This document shows, in pieces, positions 44,723 to 52,449 of a stretch of DNA of 64,000 bases (the first letter of the stretch is position 1; each line of letters starts with the position of its first letter). The position numbers were made by a program, and so were the translations under genes. The DNA is from Thioclava electrotropha. Its GTDB lineage: Bacteria > Pseudomonadota > Alphaproteobacteria > Rhodobacterales > Rhodobacteraceae. The stretch is taken from contig NZ_CP053562.1 in assembly GCF_002085925.2 (NCBI RefSeq), positions 221,001 to 285,000 of the forward strand, in the 5' to 3' direction. The notes under the pieces are model-generated. The model saw only the letters and a list, made by a program, of their open reading frames with translations, did no database searches and was not told the origin of the DNA.

Positions 44723-45898
44723 ATGAGCAAACCCGACTTCGACGAAATCATCGACCGCGTAGGCACCCATTCGCAGAAATGGGACGGGATGGAAAACTAT
44801 TACGGGGTTTCGCCGGAAGACGGGATCGCGATGTGGGTCGCGGACATGGATTTCCGCCCGCCCACCTGCGTGCAGCGCGCGCTCGAGGATATGGTCGCGC
44901 AGGGTATCTATGGGTACTGGGGCGGCGAGGACGAGTATCGCGCCGCGATCCAGTGGTGGATGCGCGAGCGGCACGGCTGGGAGATCGAGCCGGACTGGAT
45001 CTTCACGACCCACGGTCTGGTCAACGGCACGGCGCTCTGCGTCGACACCTATACCGATCCGGGCGATGCGGTCGTTCTGATGACGCCGGTCTACCATGCG
45101 TTTGCGCGGGTCATCCGTGCGGCCGGGCGCGAGGTGCGCGAATGCCCTCTGAAACTGGTCGATGGCCGCTACGAGATGGATTTCGAGGCTTGGGACGGGC
45201 TGATGACGGGGGCCGAGAAGATGCTCGTCCTCTGCTCGCCGCATAATCCCGGCGGGCGCGTCTGGACCCGCGCGGAGCTGGAAGCCACGGCGGCGTTCGC
45301 GAAGCGCCACGGGCTGGTGCTGGTCTCGGACGAGATCCACCATGACATTGTGATGCCGGGTGAAACCCATATCCCGATGGCGCAAGCCGCGCCCGATCTG
45401 CCGCTGGTGATGATGACGGCCACGACCAAGACTTTCAACATCGCGGGCACGCATACGGGCAACGTCATCATCTCGGACCCGGATCTGCGCGCCCGATTCG
45501 CAACGCGGATGTCGGCCTTGGGTATCTCGCCCAACAGTTTCGGCATCGCGATGGCGACGGCGGCCTACAGCCCCGAAGGGGCGGCGTGGGTCGATGAGTT
45601 GAACGCCTATCTCGATGAGAACCGGCGGATTTTCGACCAGGGGATCGCCGAGATCCCGGGGCTGCATTCGATGCCGCTCGAAGCGACCTATCTCGCTTGG
45701 GTCGATTTCTCCGGCACCGGAATGGAGCCCGAGGAATACAAGTCGCGTGTTCTGAAGGACGCGAAGATCGCGGTGAATTTCGGGGCGACTTTCGGCGCGG
45801 GGGGAGAGAAATTCCTGCGCTTCAACCTCGCCACGCCGCGGGCGCGGGTGCGCGAAGCGGTCGATCGCCTGCAGGCCGCCTTCTCCGATCTGCAATGA
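44723..45898 (+). CDS. patB: PatB/MalY family PLP-dependent C-S beta-lyase
   Basis: Aminotransferase-fold enzyme of the cystathionine beta-lyase PatB type, which splits cystathionine or other cysteine conjugates to thiol, pyruvate and ammonia. The 391 residues include AMWVADMDFRPP near the start, LCSPHNPGGRVW, VSDEIHHDIV and the PLP-lysine in ATTKTFNIAG. The gene stands alone, ending directly in a terminator. Confidence 0.93.
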   Translation: MSKPDFDEIIDRVGTHSQKWDGMENYYGVSPEDGIAMWVADMDFRPPTCVQRALEDMVAQGIYGYWGGEDEYRAAIQWWMRERHGWEIEPDWIFTTHGLVNGTALCVDTYTDPGDAVVLMTPVYHAFARVIRAAGREVRECPLKLVDGRYEMDFEAWDGLMTGAEKMLVLCSPHNPGGRVWTRAELEATAAFAKRHGLVLVSDEIHHDIVMPGETHIPMAQAAPDLPLVMMTATTKTFNIAGTHTGNVIISDPDLRARFATRMSALGISPNSFGIAMATAAYSPEGAAWVDELNAYLDENRRIFDQGIAEIPGLHSMPLEATYLAWVDFSGTGMEPEEYKSRVLKDAKIAVNFGATFGAGGEKFLRFNLATPRARVREAVDRLQAAFSDLQ

Positions 45899-45922
45899 AA
45901 AAGGGCCGGTTTCCGGCCCTTT
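45899..45922. terminator. Terminator after patB (bidirectional)
   Basis: AAAGGGCCGG-TTT-CCGGCCCTTT begins right after the patB stop and lies 21 bases from the stop of the convergent 115-residue gene. A and T tracts allow use from both sides. Confidence 0.85.
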
Positions 45923-45943
45923 CCTTTGGAATCTCGGTCTCGC

Positions 45944-46291
45944 TCAGATCTTCGTCAGGTAGCCCGACAGCGTCGGCCCTTCCTGCGCAAAATCGAGCGC
46001 CGCGCGATCGCTGACAGGGGTTTCGCGCTTCACCGTGCAGATCAGCTCGTTTCCCTGAATCTCCGAGGCTACGATCAGGCAGGTCGCGACGTGCTTGGGG
46101 CCGTCATAGAGATCGACATGGCCGCGCAGATGCGTGACCTCGTCGGCATCCAACGCAAAGCCACCCGGCACCCGGCGCAGCACCGGCCAGATCTGACCGC
46201 CCGCGAGAACACGCAGGCGTGCCTTTTTCGCCGCATCGCGCTTCTGCGCGGCGCGCAGTCCTTCAAGGACCTCCTTAGGCAGGAATTCCAT
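45944..46291 (-). CDS. Uncharacterised protein of 115 residues
   Basis: Soluble protein with an acidic N-terminal helix (MEFLPKEVLEGLRAAQKRD), then a basic patch and a beta-rich core (LRVLAGGQIWPVLRRVPGG, LRGHVDLYDGPKHVATCLIV, NELICTVKRET). It has two cysteines and no signal peptide. GGAGG precedes the ATG; a TTG four codons upstream overlaps that site. No family could be named with confidence; the core could be a PilZ-like barrel, but that is weak. Confidence 0.65.
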   Translation of the reverse strand: MEFLPKEVLEGLRAAQKRDAAKKARLRVLAGGQIWPVLRRVPGGFALDADEVTHLRGHVDLYDGPKHVATCLIVASEIQGNELICTVKRETPVSDRAALDFAQEGPTLSGYLTKI

Positions 46292-46486
46292 GACATCCTC
46301 CAACAGCTTCCCCGTGATCCATGCTGATCACCTCAATGTAAAAAGCAAGTTAACCATTCAGACGATCCGATTCTGCGGTTGCAAAGAGTGCTGAAATTGC
46401 AACGGCTTGCAGGGCCGCCGGATCGGGTTGTCGCCTTGGGCCGCGCAAGATAGCGTCGAGGATGACCGCGCAACCCGGAGGCTCTC

Positions 46487-47665
46487 ATGCGTAAAGCTCT
46501 GCTCACCCTGACCCTCGCTCTCTCGCCCATGTTCAACGTCGGTATTGCCCATGCCGAGTGCGGCGGAAGCTGGTCCGGTTTCCTGTCCGGGATTCGCAGC
46601 GATCTGCAGGCGGCTGGATTGAACGCGCAGCAGGCCAATGCGTTCCTCGCCGGTGCGCGGCAGAATCAGGCCGTGTTGCGGGCGGACCGGGCGCAGGGGG
46701 TGTTTCGTAAAACCTTTCTCGAATTCGCGAGCGCGGTGATCAGCAAGAACCGGATGGTAAACGGGGCGAAGAACGCCAAGCGTTATGCGAAAACCTTCGA
46801 TCGGATGGAGCAGACCTACGGCGTCTCGCGCGGGGTGCTGCTGGCCTTCTGGGCGCTCGAGACCGATTACGGCGCGGTGCAGGGCGATTTCAACACGCGC
46901 GACGCGCTGCTGACGCTGGCCCATGATTGCCGCCGACCCGAGCTGTTCCGCCCGCAGGTGATTGCCGCGGGCGAGCTGTTCCGGCGCGGCGATTTCGATC
47001 CCAAGCGAACCACCGGTGCCTGGGCCGGGGAAATCGGGCAGGTGCAGATGCTGCCCGAGGACATCCTGCACAACGGGGTCGATGGCGATGGCGACGGGCA
47101 TGTGCGCCTGAAGACCTCGGCGCCCGATGCGCTGATGTCGGGGGCCAACATGCTGCGCGATTTGGGGTGGCGCCCGAACGAGCCGTGGATGCAGGAAGTG
47201 ACTGTGCCCAACGATCTCGATTGGTCCCAGACCGGGCTCACCACCGAATTGCCGGTTTCCGAATGGGCGGCGCGCGGCGTGCGTGCGCGACAGGGGCAGC
47301 TTGCGCGCAACCTGCGCGGGTCGATCCTTTTGCCGATGGGGCGCAAGGGGCCAGCCTTTATCGTCTATCCGAATTTCCGTGTGCTGTTCGAATGGAACAA
47401 GAGCTTCGTCTACGTCACCAGCGCCGCCTATTTCGCGACGCGCCTCGAAGGGGCGCCGCGCCTTGATCCCGGTGCGCCCGAACCGGGGCTGAGCGTGTCG
47501 CAGATGAAGCGGTTGCAGGAGAAGCTGGTCGCGAAGGGCTATGACGTGGGTGCGGTCGACGGCATCCTCGGCGCCAACACCCGCAACGCGGTCCAGACGG
47601 CGCAAGAGAAGTTCGGACTGCCCGCGGATGGATGGCCGACACGCGCCTTGCTCGATCGGTTGTGA
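46487..47665 (+). CDS. Lytic murein transglycosylase, MltB-like, with peptidoglycan-binding domain
   Basis: Cleaves peptidoglycan glycan strands. The 392 residues have a signal peptide (MRKALLTLTLALSPMFNVG, cleaved near AHA), then the SLT domain with the catalytic Glu in LAFWALETDYGAVQG. AGEIGQVQMLPED and a C-terminal PG_binding_1 domain (~330-390, DVGAVDGILGANTRNAVQ) follow. No lipobox was seen, so it is periplasmic, not lipid-anchored. Confidence 0.92.
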   Translation: MRKALLTLTLALSPMFNVGIAHAECGGSWSGFLSGIRSDLQAAGLNAQQANAFLAGARQNQAVLRADRAQGVFRKTFLEFASAVISKNRMVNGAKNAKRYAKTFDRMEQTYGVSRGVLLAFWALETDYGAVQGDFNTRDALLTLAHDCRRPELFRPQVIAAGELFRRGDFDPKRTTGAWAGEIGQVQMLPEDILHNGVDGDGDGHVRLKTSAPDALMSGANMLRDLGWRPNEPWMQEVTVPNDLDWSQTGLTTELPVSEWAARGVRARQGQLARNLRGSILLPMGRKGPAFIVYPNFRVLFEWNKSFVYVTSAAYFATRLEGAPRLDPGAPEPGLSVSQMKRLQEKLVAKGYDVGAVDGILGANTRNAVQTAQEKFGLPADGWPTRALLDRL

Positions 47666-47683
47666 CCGCGTCGGCGCGGGAGG

Positions 47684-49018
47684 TCACCCCGCTGCGCCGC
47701 CAAGTGCGAAGAAATCGAGGAACGGGCTTAGCAGGTAGCGGATCGGAGAGACCGGTGCGGTCTGCAGGAAGACCTCGGCGGGCATGCCGGGCACGAGCAG
47801 CCTGCGTTCTTCCGCGTCGAGCTCGTCCATATCGAAGGTGATCCGCACTTCGAAATAGCTTTTCCCGGTCGCCGGATCGGTCAGTGTGTCCGGGGAAATA
47901 CGCGTGATAGTGCCTGTCACGTCACTCGAGATTCGCCGCGACAGTCCCGGAAAGCGGAGGATCGCAGTTTGGCCTGCCGCCACCCCGTCGATATTGGTCG
48001 GATCGACCTGCGCATTTATGATGAGTGGCCGCCCGGTCTCTACGATTGCCATCGCCATCTCTGCCGGGCGCAGCACCGCATGCGCGCCGCGCAGGCGCAC
48101 ATCGTGCACCGTGCCGCTGACTGGCGCGCGTAGGGTGCGCCGCGCCAATTCGTGGCGCAGATGTGTGGTGCGCGCAGAGAGCTCGATGGCGCGGGCGTTG
48201 CTGGATTCGAGTTGTGACTCGATTTCCTCCCGGCGTTGCCATTGCAGCCGCGACGCGGTGAGCACCACGCCGCCGCTTTGCACCGTGAGCTGCGTTTTCT
48301 GGGCGCTTAACGCGCCGAGTTGTCGCTCCAGCGAGACCTGCTCGCGGGTGAGGCCGAGTATTTGCGCCGATGTGGCGAGGCCGCGATCCTTCAGCCGTTC
48401 GCGGAGGGCGAGTTCTTTTTCGATCAACCGCTCTTCGCGTTCCAGCGCTGTGACCTGTGCATCGAGCCCGTCGCGCTGCGCGCGGATTTGCTGCAGCTGC
48501 CGCGCCATTTCGGCGCGTTGCTGAGCGAAGGACTGTTTGCGGGCTTCGAACAGGGAATTCTGCCCCTCGACCAGATCGGCGACATCCGCGCGGAGCTTGG
48601 CCGCCTCCAAAAGCTGCCTCGGGTAAGGGACCGTGTTCGCACCGTCCCGTTCGGCTTGCAGCCGCGCGCGCTGGGCCTGCAGGGCAAAATCCGAGGCTTC
48701 GACGATGGCCAGCTCGGTCCGGATGTCGTCCGAGGCAAGGCGCATCAGCACTTGGCCGCGGGTGACGTGATCGCCGCTTTTGACATAGATCTGTTCGATG
48801 GTCCCGCCGCTCGGATGCTCGATCACATGGCGGGAGCTGTCGACTTCGATCCGCCCTGAGGCCTGGATGGATCCGGCGAGCCGCGTGACGGTGAGCCAAA
48901 GGGCGGATCCGATGAAGAGGGCTACGATCGCCGCGAGGCCGAAGCTGATCGGGACGCCATGTTGCGAAGGGGTGCAGCAGGTGCCCCCTTGCCCGGAATG
49001 GATGCAGGCGTCGCTCAC
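47684..49018 (-). CDS. HlyD-family periplasmic adaptor of type I secretion
   Basis: Membrane fusion protein of 444 residues. It has an unusual N-terminus with three cysteines and two histidines (MSDACIHSGQGGTCCTPSQH), one inner-membrane helix (~25-45), a first lipoyl half (GTIEQIYVKSGDHVTRGQVL), two long helical hairpins (~100-300), a second lipoyl half (LRAPVSGTVHDV) and a beta barrel. Its ATG overlaps the ATPase stop (ATGA). No TolC homologue or RTX substrate is seen in the window. Confidence 0.9.
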   Translation of the reverse strand: MSDACIHSGQGGTCCTPSQHGVPISFGLAAIVALFIGSALWLTVTRLAGSIQASGRIEVDSSRHVIEHPSGGTIEQIYVKSGDHVTRGQVLMRLASDDIRTELAIVEASDFALQAQRARLQAERDGANTVPYPRQLLEAAKLRADVADLVEGQNSLFEARKQSFAQQRAEMARQLQQIRAQRDGLDAQVTALEREERLIEKELALRERLKDRGLATSAQILGLTREQVSLERQLGALSAQKTQLTVQSGGVVLTASRLQWQRREEIESQLESSNARAIELSARTTHLRHELARRTLRAPVSGTVHDVRLRGAHAVLRPAEMAMAIVETGRPLIINAQVDPTNIDGVAAGQTAILRFPGLSRRISSDVTGTITRISPDTLTDPATGKSYFEVRITFDMDELDAEERRLLVPGMPAEVFLQTAPVSPIRYLLSPFLDFFALGGAAG

Positions 49019-50778
49019 GCGGCGCTGTCCGCGCGTGGAACCACGCGGGCCTTCGTGGCCGAGGCGATCATGCGCTTGAGAACGTCGTCACGCGCGCCGA
49101 GGGCGCGCTGCGCCCCGTGGTCGAGTACGAGGATACGCTCGCATTCGGCGAGCGCGCCGGGACTGTTGGTCATCACGATTGCCGCGCCGCCGCGCGCCTT
49201 CAGATCGCTCAGCATCGTGTGCAGACAGGCCCCGCCATCTCCACTGAGCAAGAGGTTTGGCTCATCGAGAATGAGGAGGATCGGGTCGTGATAGAGCGCC
49301 CGCGAAAGCGCGACGAGCTGGCGCTGGCGATCGGAGAGCGAAGCCCCCTCGAACTCGATCGGCGTGTCGTAGCCCGCGGGCAATTTGAGAATCATCTGGT
49401 GCGCGCCGGCGCGTTTGGCTGCGGCGATGACCCGGTCCATGTCGGGCGCGAGGTCGAGCCGGGCGATATTCTCGGCCACGGTGCCGGGAAAAAAGGTGAC
49501 CGATTGCGGCAGGTAGCCGATCAGCCGTCCCAGATTGTCGCGGTCGTATTGCTCCAGTGGCACCTCGTCGAGGCGGATCGTGCCCGAGCTTGGGTGGGAG
49601 AAGTTGCACAGGCTGCGCGCGAGAACGGATTTGCCTGCACCGAGCGGGCCGATCACCCCGAGTGCCTCCCCGGGTTCGAGCGAGAAGCTGATCATCTCGA
49701 GCGTCGCTCGGTCGGAATTGGCGGGCCGGACGGTGATGTCTTCGACGGCGAGGCGTGCCTTCGGGCTCACCCACTCAGTGCCCTTTTGCGCGGCCGGGTG
49801 AGCGCCGAGGAGGGCCGCCAGCCGGTCGCGGGCGACGGAGGCGCGCTGCCATTGCGTCCATCCGCCCACGGCAAGCTCGACCGGCGCGAGCGATCGACCC
49901 ATCAGGATCGAGGCGGCGATCATCGCCCCCGCGCTCAACTCGCCTTGCAGGACGAGATAGGCGCCAAGCGCCAGCATCGACGTTTGCAGCAGCATCCGCA
50001 GCGCGCGCATCGAGGCATGGAAGCTGCCGCTGAGATCGGTGGCCCGAATCGCGTTGTCCATCGATTCATGCCGCGCCGCCTGCCAGCGTTTGAAGCCGCT
50101 TTCGCGCATCCCGAGCGAAACGACCGTTTCGATCTGGCGGAGAAAATCGTTTCCGAGATACCGGGCTTTGTTCTCGAGCTGTGTTGTCTCTTCCATTCGC
50201 CCACGCGTGACGAATTGCGTGGCGAGAGACAGCAGGATCAACGTGGCACCCCCGGCGAAGGCCAGAGCGCCGAGCCACGGGTGGAACACGAACAGCACTC
50301 CGAGATAGAGCGGCGTCCAGGGCAGATCGAACACCGCCGCCGCGACCGGGGAGGCATAATAGCGCTGGACGATTTCCAGATCGCGCAGGGCGTTGTTGGA
50401 GGACCGCTCCTGCGTGTTGATGGTGGCGTCGATGATGGCGGCGTCGAACACGCGCCGTTCGAGACCGCGCTGATGATCCGCTCCGATTCGGGCGAGCAGG
50501 CGACCTCGCGCCCAATCGATGACGCCCATCATCGTGAAGAGAAAGGCCACCAGCAGGAACAGGTTGATCAGCGTCGGCAAGGACCGCGCGGGCAGCACGC
50601 GATCATAGACCTGCAACATGAACAGCGGCCCCGCGAGAACGAGCAGATTGATGAAGGCCGCGAATATTGCAACCAGCACGAATTGCCTTCGTACCCGGCC
50701 CAGCAGCTGGGCCATCTCCCGTCGCCCTTTGACGATGTTGCGTTTGATGATGGCTTGATCGGTGTTGGAATATGGCAT
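49015..50778 (-). CDS. Type I secretion ABC transporter (PrtD-like) with altered ATPase motifs
   Basis: Fused permease-ATPase of 587 residues. The membrane domain (~30-310) has the PrtD-type start VLAGPLFMLQVYDRVLPARS. Walker A GPLGAGKS (377-384), the Q-loop (Q425) and Walker B ILDEP (~503-507) are present. The signature is LSDRQ instead of LSGGQ (481-485), the D-loop region is LLLSGDGG, and the H-loop His is Asn538 (VMTNSP). Known ABC enzymes depend on these residues for hydrolysis, so activity is doubtful. Coupled to the adaptor downstream. Confidence 0.85.
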   Translation of the reverse strand: MPYSNTDQAIIKRNIVKGRREMAQLLGRVRRQFVLVAIFAAFINLLVLAGPLFMLQVYDRVLPARSLPTLINLFLLVAFLFTMMGVIDWARGRLLARIGADHQRGLERRVFDAAIIDATINTQERSSNNALRDLEIVQRYYASPVAAAVFDLPWTPLYLGVLFVFHPWLGALAFAGGATLILLSLATQFVTRGRMEETTQLENKARYLGNDFLRQIETVVSLGMRESGFKRWQAARHESMDNAIRATDLSGSFHASMRALRMLLQTSMLALGAYLVLQGELSAGAMIAASILMGRSLAPVELAVGGWTQWQRASVARDRLAALLGAHPAAQKGTEWVSPKARLAVEDITVRPANSDRATLEMISFSLEPGEALGVIGPLGAGKSVLARSLCNFSHPSSGTIRLDEVPLEQYDRDNLGRLIGYLPQSVTFFPGTVAENIARLDLAPDMDRVIAAAKRAGAHQMILKLPAGYDTPIEFEGASLSDRQRQLVALSRALYHDPILLILDEPNLLLSGDGGACLHTMLSDLKARGGAAIVMTNSPGALAECERILVLDHGAQRALGARDDVLKRMIASATKARVVPRADSAA

Positions 50779-50995
50779 CGTGCTCTCCCCGCGATGACGG
50801 GCGCTGATCGAAGCGCCGCGCTTGGCAAGGGTGATGCGAGGGCGCTGAACGGGGCGTTAATTTCCCCGCGCCTTTTCCCGTCAATTCGATCCATTTCTTC
50901 CGGAACTCCGGAGTTCTGAGCGACTCGCGTTGCGGCACGACCGGATGCGCCCTATCTATTTCAGGACCTAAGCCGCAACGCAGGGGGGAGCGACT

Positions 50996-51772
50996 TTGGC
51001 GCAGGAATTAGAAAAGAGGGCCTCGGCGCGCATCGGCATGCGGTGGTCTGCGGTGGCTACGATGACGGCGCTTGCGCTGGGGTTGGCCGCCTGCGCGCCT
51101 GCGCCGCCCGCGACCGGCATTCAGGATCCTTACGAGGCGGCAAATCGCAAGACGCATGAGTTCAACAAGAAGCTAGATTCGGCCTTCTTCCGCTCCGATT
51201 CGACCGATGGCAGTGGCCCCGGGCCGGTGACGAAGACGCTCTATAATGTCGGCAGCAATCTCAGCCTGCCGGGCAAAGTGCTCAACTCTCTACTGCAAGG
51301 ACGGCCCGAGCCGGCGGTGAAGAACACTTTCCGATTCTTCATTAACTCGACGATCGGGCTGGGGGGGATTTTCGATCCGGCGGGGACGGATTTCTCGTTG
51401 CCCGAGACGGATACCGACTTCGGCGAGACGCTGCATGTCTGGGGCGTGGGCGAAGGTAATTATCAGGAATTGCCGGTCTTCGGACCGTCCACGACGCGTG
51501 ATACAGTCGGGATGGTCGTCGATTTCGTGATCGACCCGCTGGGCGCGCTGCCCGACAAGGAGCGCATCGCCGCAGGGGCGCTACGCTTCGGAGGCAATGT
51601 CGCGAAGCGCAACATGTATGGCACCACTGTCGATTCGATCCTGTATGACAGTGCCGACAGTTATTCCCAAAGCCGGCTTCTGTATCTGCAGAACCGACGC
51701 TACGAACTCAATGGCGAGGAGGCCACCGATGCGAATGCCTACGATCCCTACGAAGACCTTCTGCCGCAATAG
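50996..51772 (+). CDS. mlaA: MlaA (VacJ) family phospholipid-transport lipoprotein
   Basis: Outer-membrane lipoprotein that helps return misplaced phospholipids from the outer leaflet. The 258 residues contain a lipobox LGLAAC near residue 33, then IQDPYEAANRKTHEFNKKLD, the family start of the mature protein, and GEGNYQELPVFGPSTTRD. The TTG start at 50996 follows GGGGGGAGCGAC. An ATG at 51038 gives a shorter, more typical signal peptide and remains possible. It overlaps mlaC. Confidence 0.9.
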   Translation: MAQELEKRASARIGMRWSAVATMTALALGLAACAPAPPATGIQDPYEAANRKTHEFNKKLDSAFFRSDSTDGSGPGPVTKTLYNVGSNLSLPGKVLNSLLQGRPEPAVKNTFRFFINSTIGLGGIFDPAGTDFSLPETDTDFGETLHVWGVGEGNYQELPVFGPSTTRDTVGMVVDFVIDPLGALPDKERIAAGALRFGGNVAKRNMYGTTVDSILYDSADSYSQSRLLYLQNRRYELNGEEATDANAYDPYEDLLPQ

Positions 51773-52358
51773 GCGGCAGGTTCTGGGCCTCGGCGCGGCG
51801 GGTCTGGCGGCGGCGATGGTGCCGGGGTCGGCATATGCGCTGACGGATGCGCAGGCGCGCGCACTGATCCAGAAAGCGGTGAACGAGGTCAACGCAGCCA
51901 TCGCCTCGGGGCGCACCGGGCCCGCGCTCTATGCGATGTTCGAACGGATTTTCGCGCGATATGCGGATGTGAACGTCATCGCGCGTTCGGCGCTGGGCGT
52001 GGCGGCGCGGCAAGCGAGCCCGGCGCAGCTCGCGGCCTTCACCAAGGCGTTCCAGGGCTACCTCTCGCGCAAATACGGCAAGCGGTTCCGTGAGTTCCAG
52101 GGCGCGAAGTTCCAGATTCAGGGCGCCCGCCCGATCAAAACCTTCTACGAGGTGAAGACGCTCGCGACCCTGCCGGGGCAGGCGCCGTTCGAGGTGCTGT
52201 GGCAGGTCTCGGATCGCTCTGGCAGCGACAAGTTCTTCAACCTGATCGTCGAGGGCGTGAACATGCTCGCCTCCGAACGGGCCGAGATCGGGGCGATGCT
52301 CGACCGGCGTCGCGGCAATATCAACGCGATGATCGAGGATCTGAAACGGGCGGGGTAA
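51729..52358 (+). CDS. mlaC: MlaC (Ttg2D) family periplasmic phospholipid-binding protein
   Basis: Carries phospholipids between the outer-membrane MlaA complex and the inner-membrane Mla transporter. The 209 residues have a twin-arginine-like signal (CRNRRQVLGLGAAGLAAAM, cut near AYA), then the MlaC fold with FARYADVNVIARSALG and RPIKTFYEVKTLA. The ATG at 51729 lies eight bases after GAGGAGG; an in-frame ATG two codons on is less well placed. It overlaps mlaA by 44 bases. The mlaFED genes are not in this window. Confidence 0.88.
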   Translation: MRMPTIPTKTFCRNRRQVLGLGAAGLAAAMVPGSAYALTDAQARALIQKAVNEVNAAIASGRTGPALYAMFERIFARYADVNVIARSALGVAARQASPAQLAAFTKAFQGYLSRKYGKRFREFQGAKFQIQGARPIKTFYEVKTLATLPGQAPFEVLWQVSDRSGSDKFFNLIVEGVNMLASERAEIGAMLDRRRGNINAMIEDLKRAG

Positions 52359-52398
52359 CCGGCGCGGGCTTCGGCCCGGCAAGACGCCGTACCAAATG

Positions 52399-52432
52399 AA
52401 AACGCCCGGGCCAGTGGCCCGGGCGTTTCTTT
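52399..52432. terminator. Bidirectional terminator between mlaC and the penicillin-binding protein gene
   Basis: A perfect ten-base stem CGCCCGGGCC / GGCCCGGGCG with loop AGT, flanked by AAAA and TTTCTTTTG, lies between convergent genes. Confidence 0.9.
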
Positions 52433-52449
52433 TGTTTCGGGTCGGTCGC

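Noticed and set aside
44594..45895. Long open extension of the def frame upstream across patB
   Set aside because: The family start of Def is at 44593 and patB on the other strand is complete, so the open stretch is antisense shadow.
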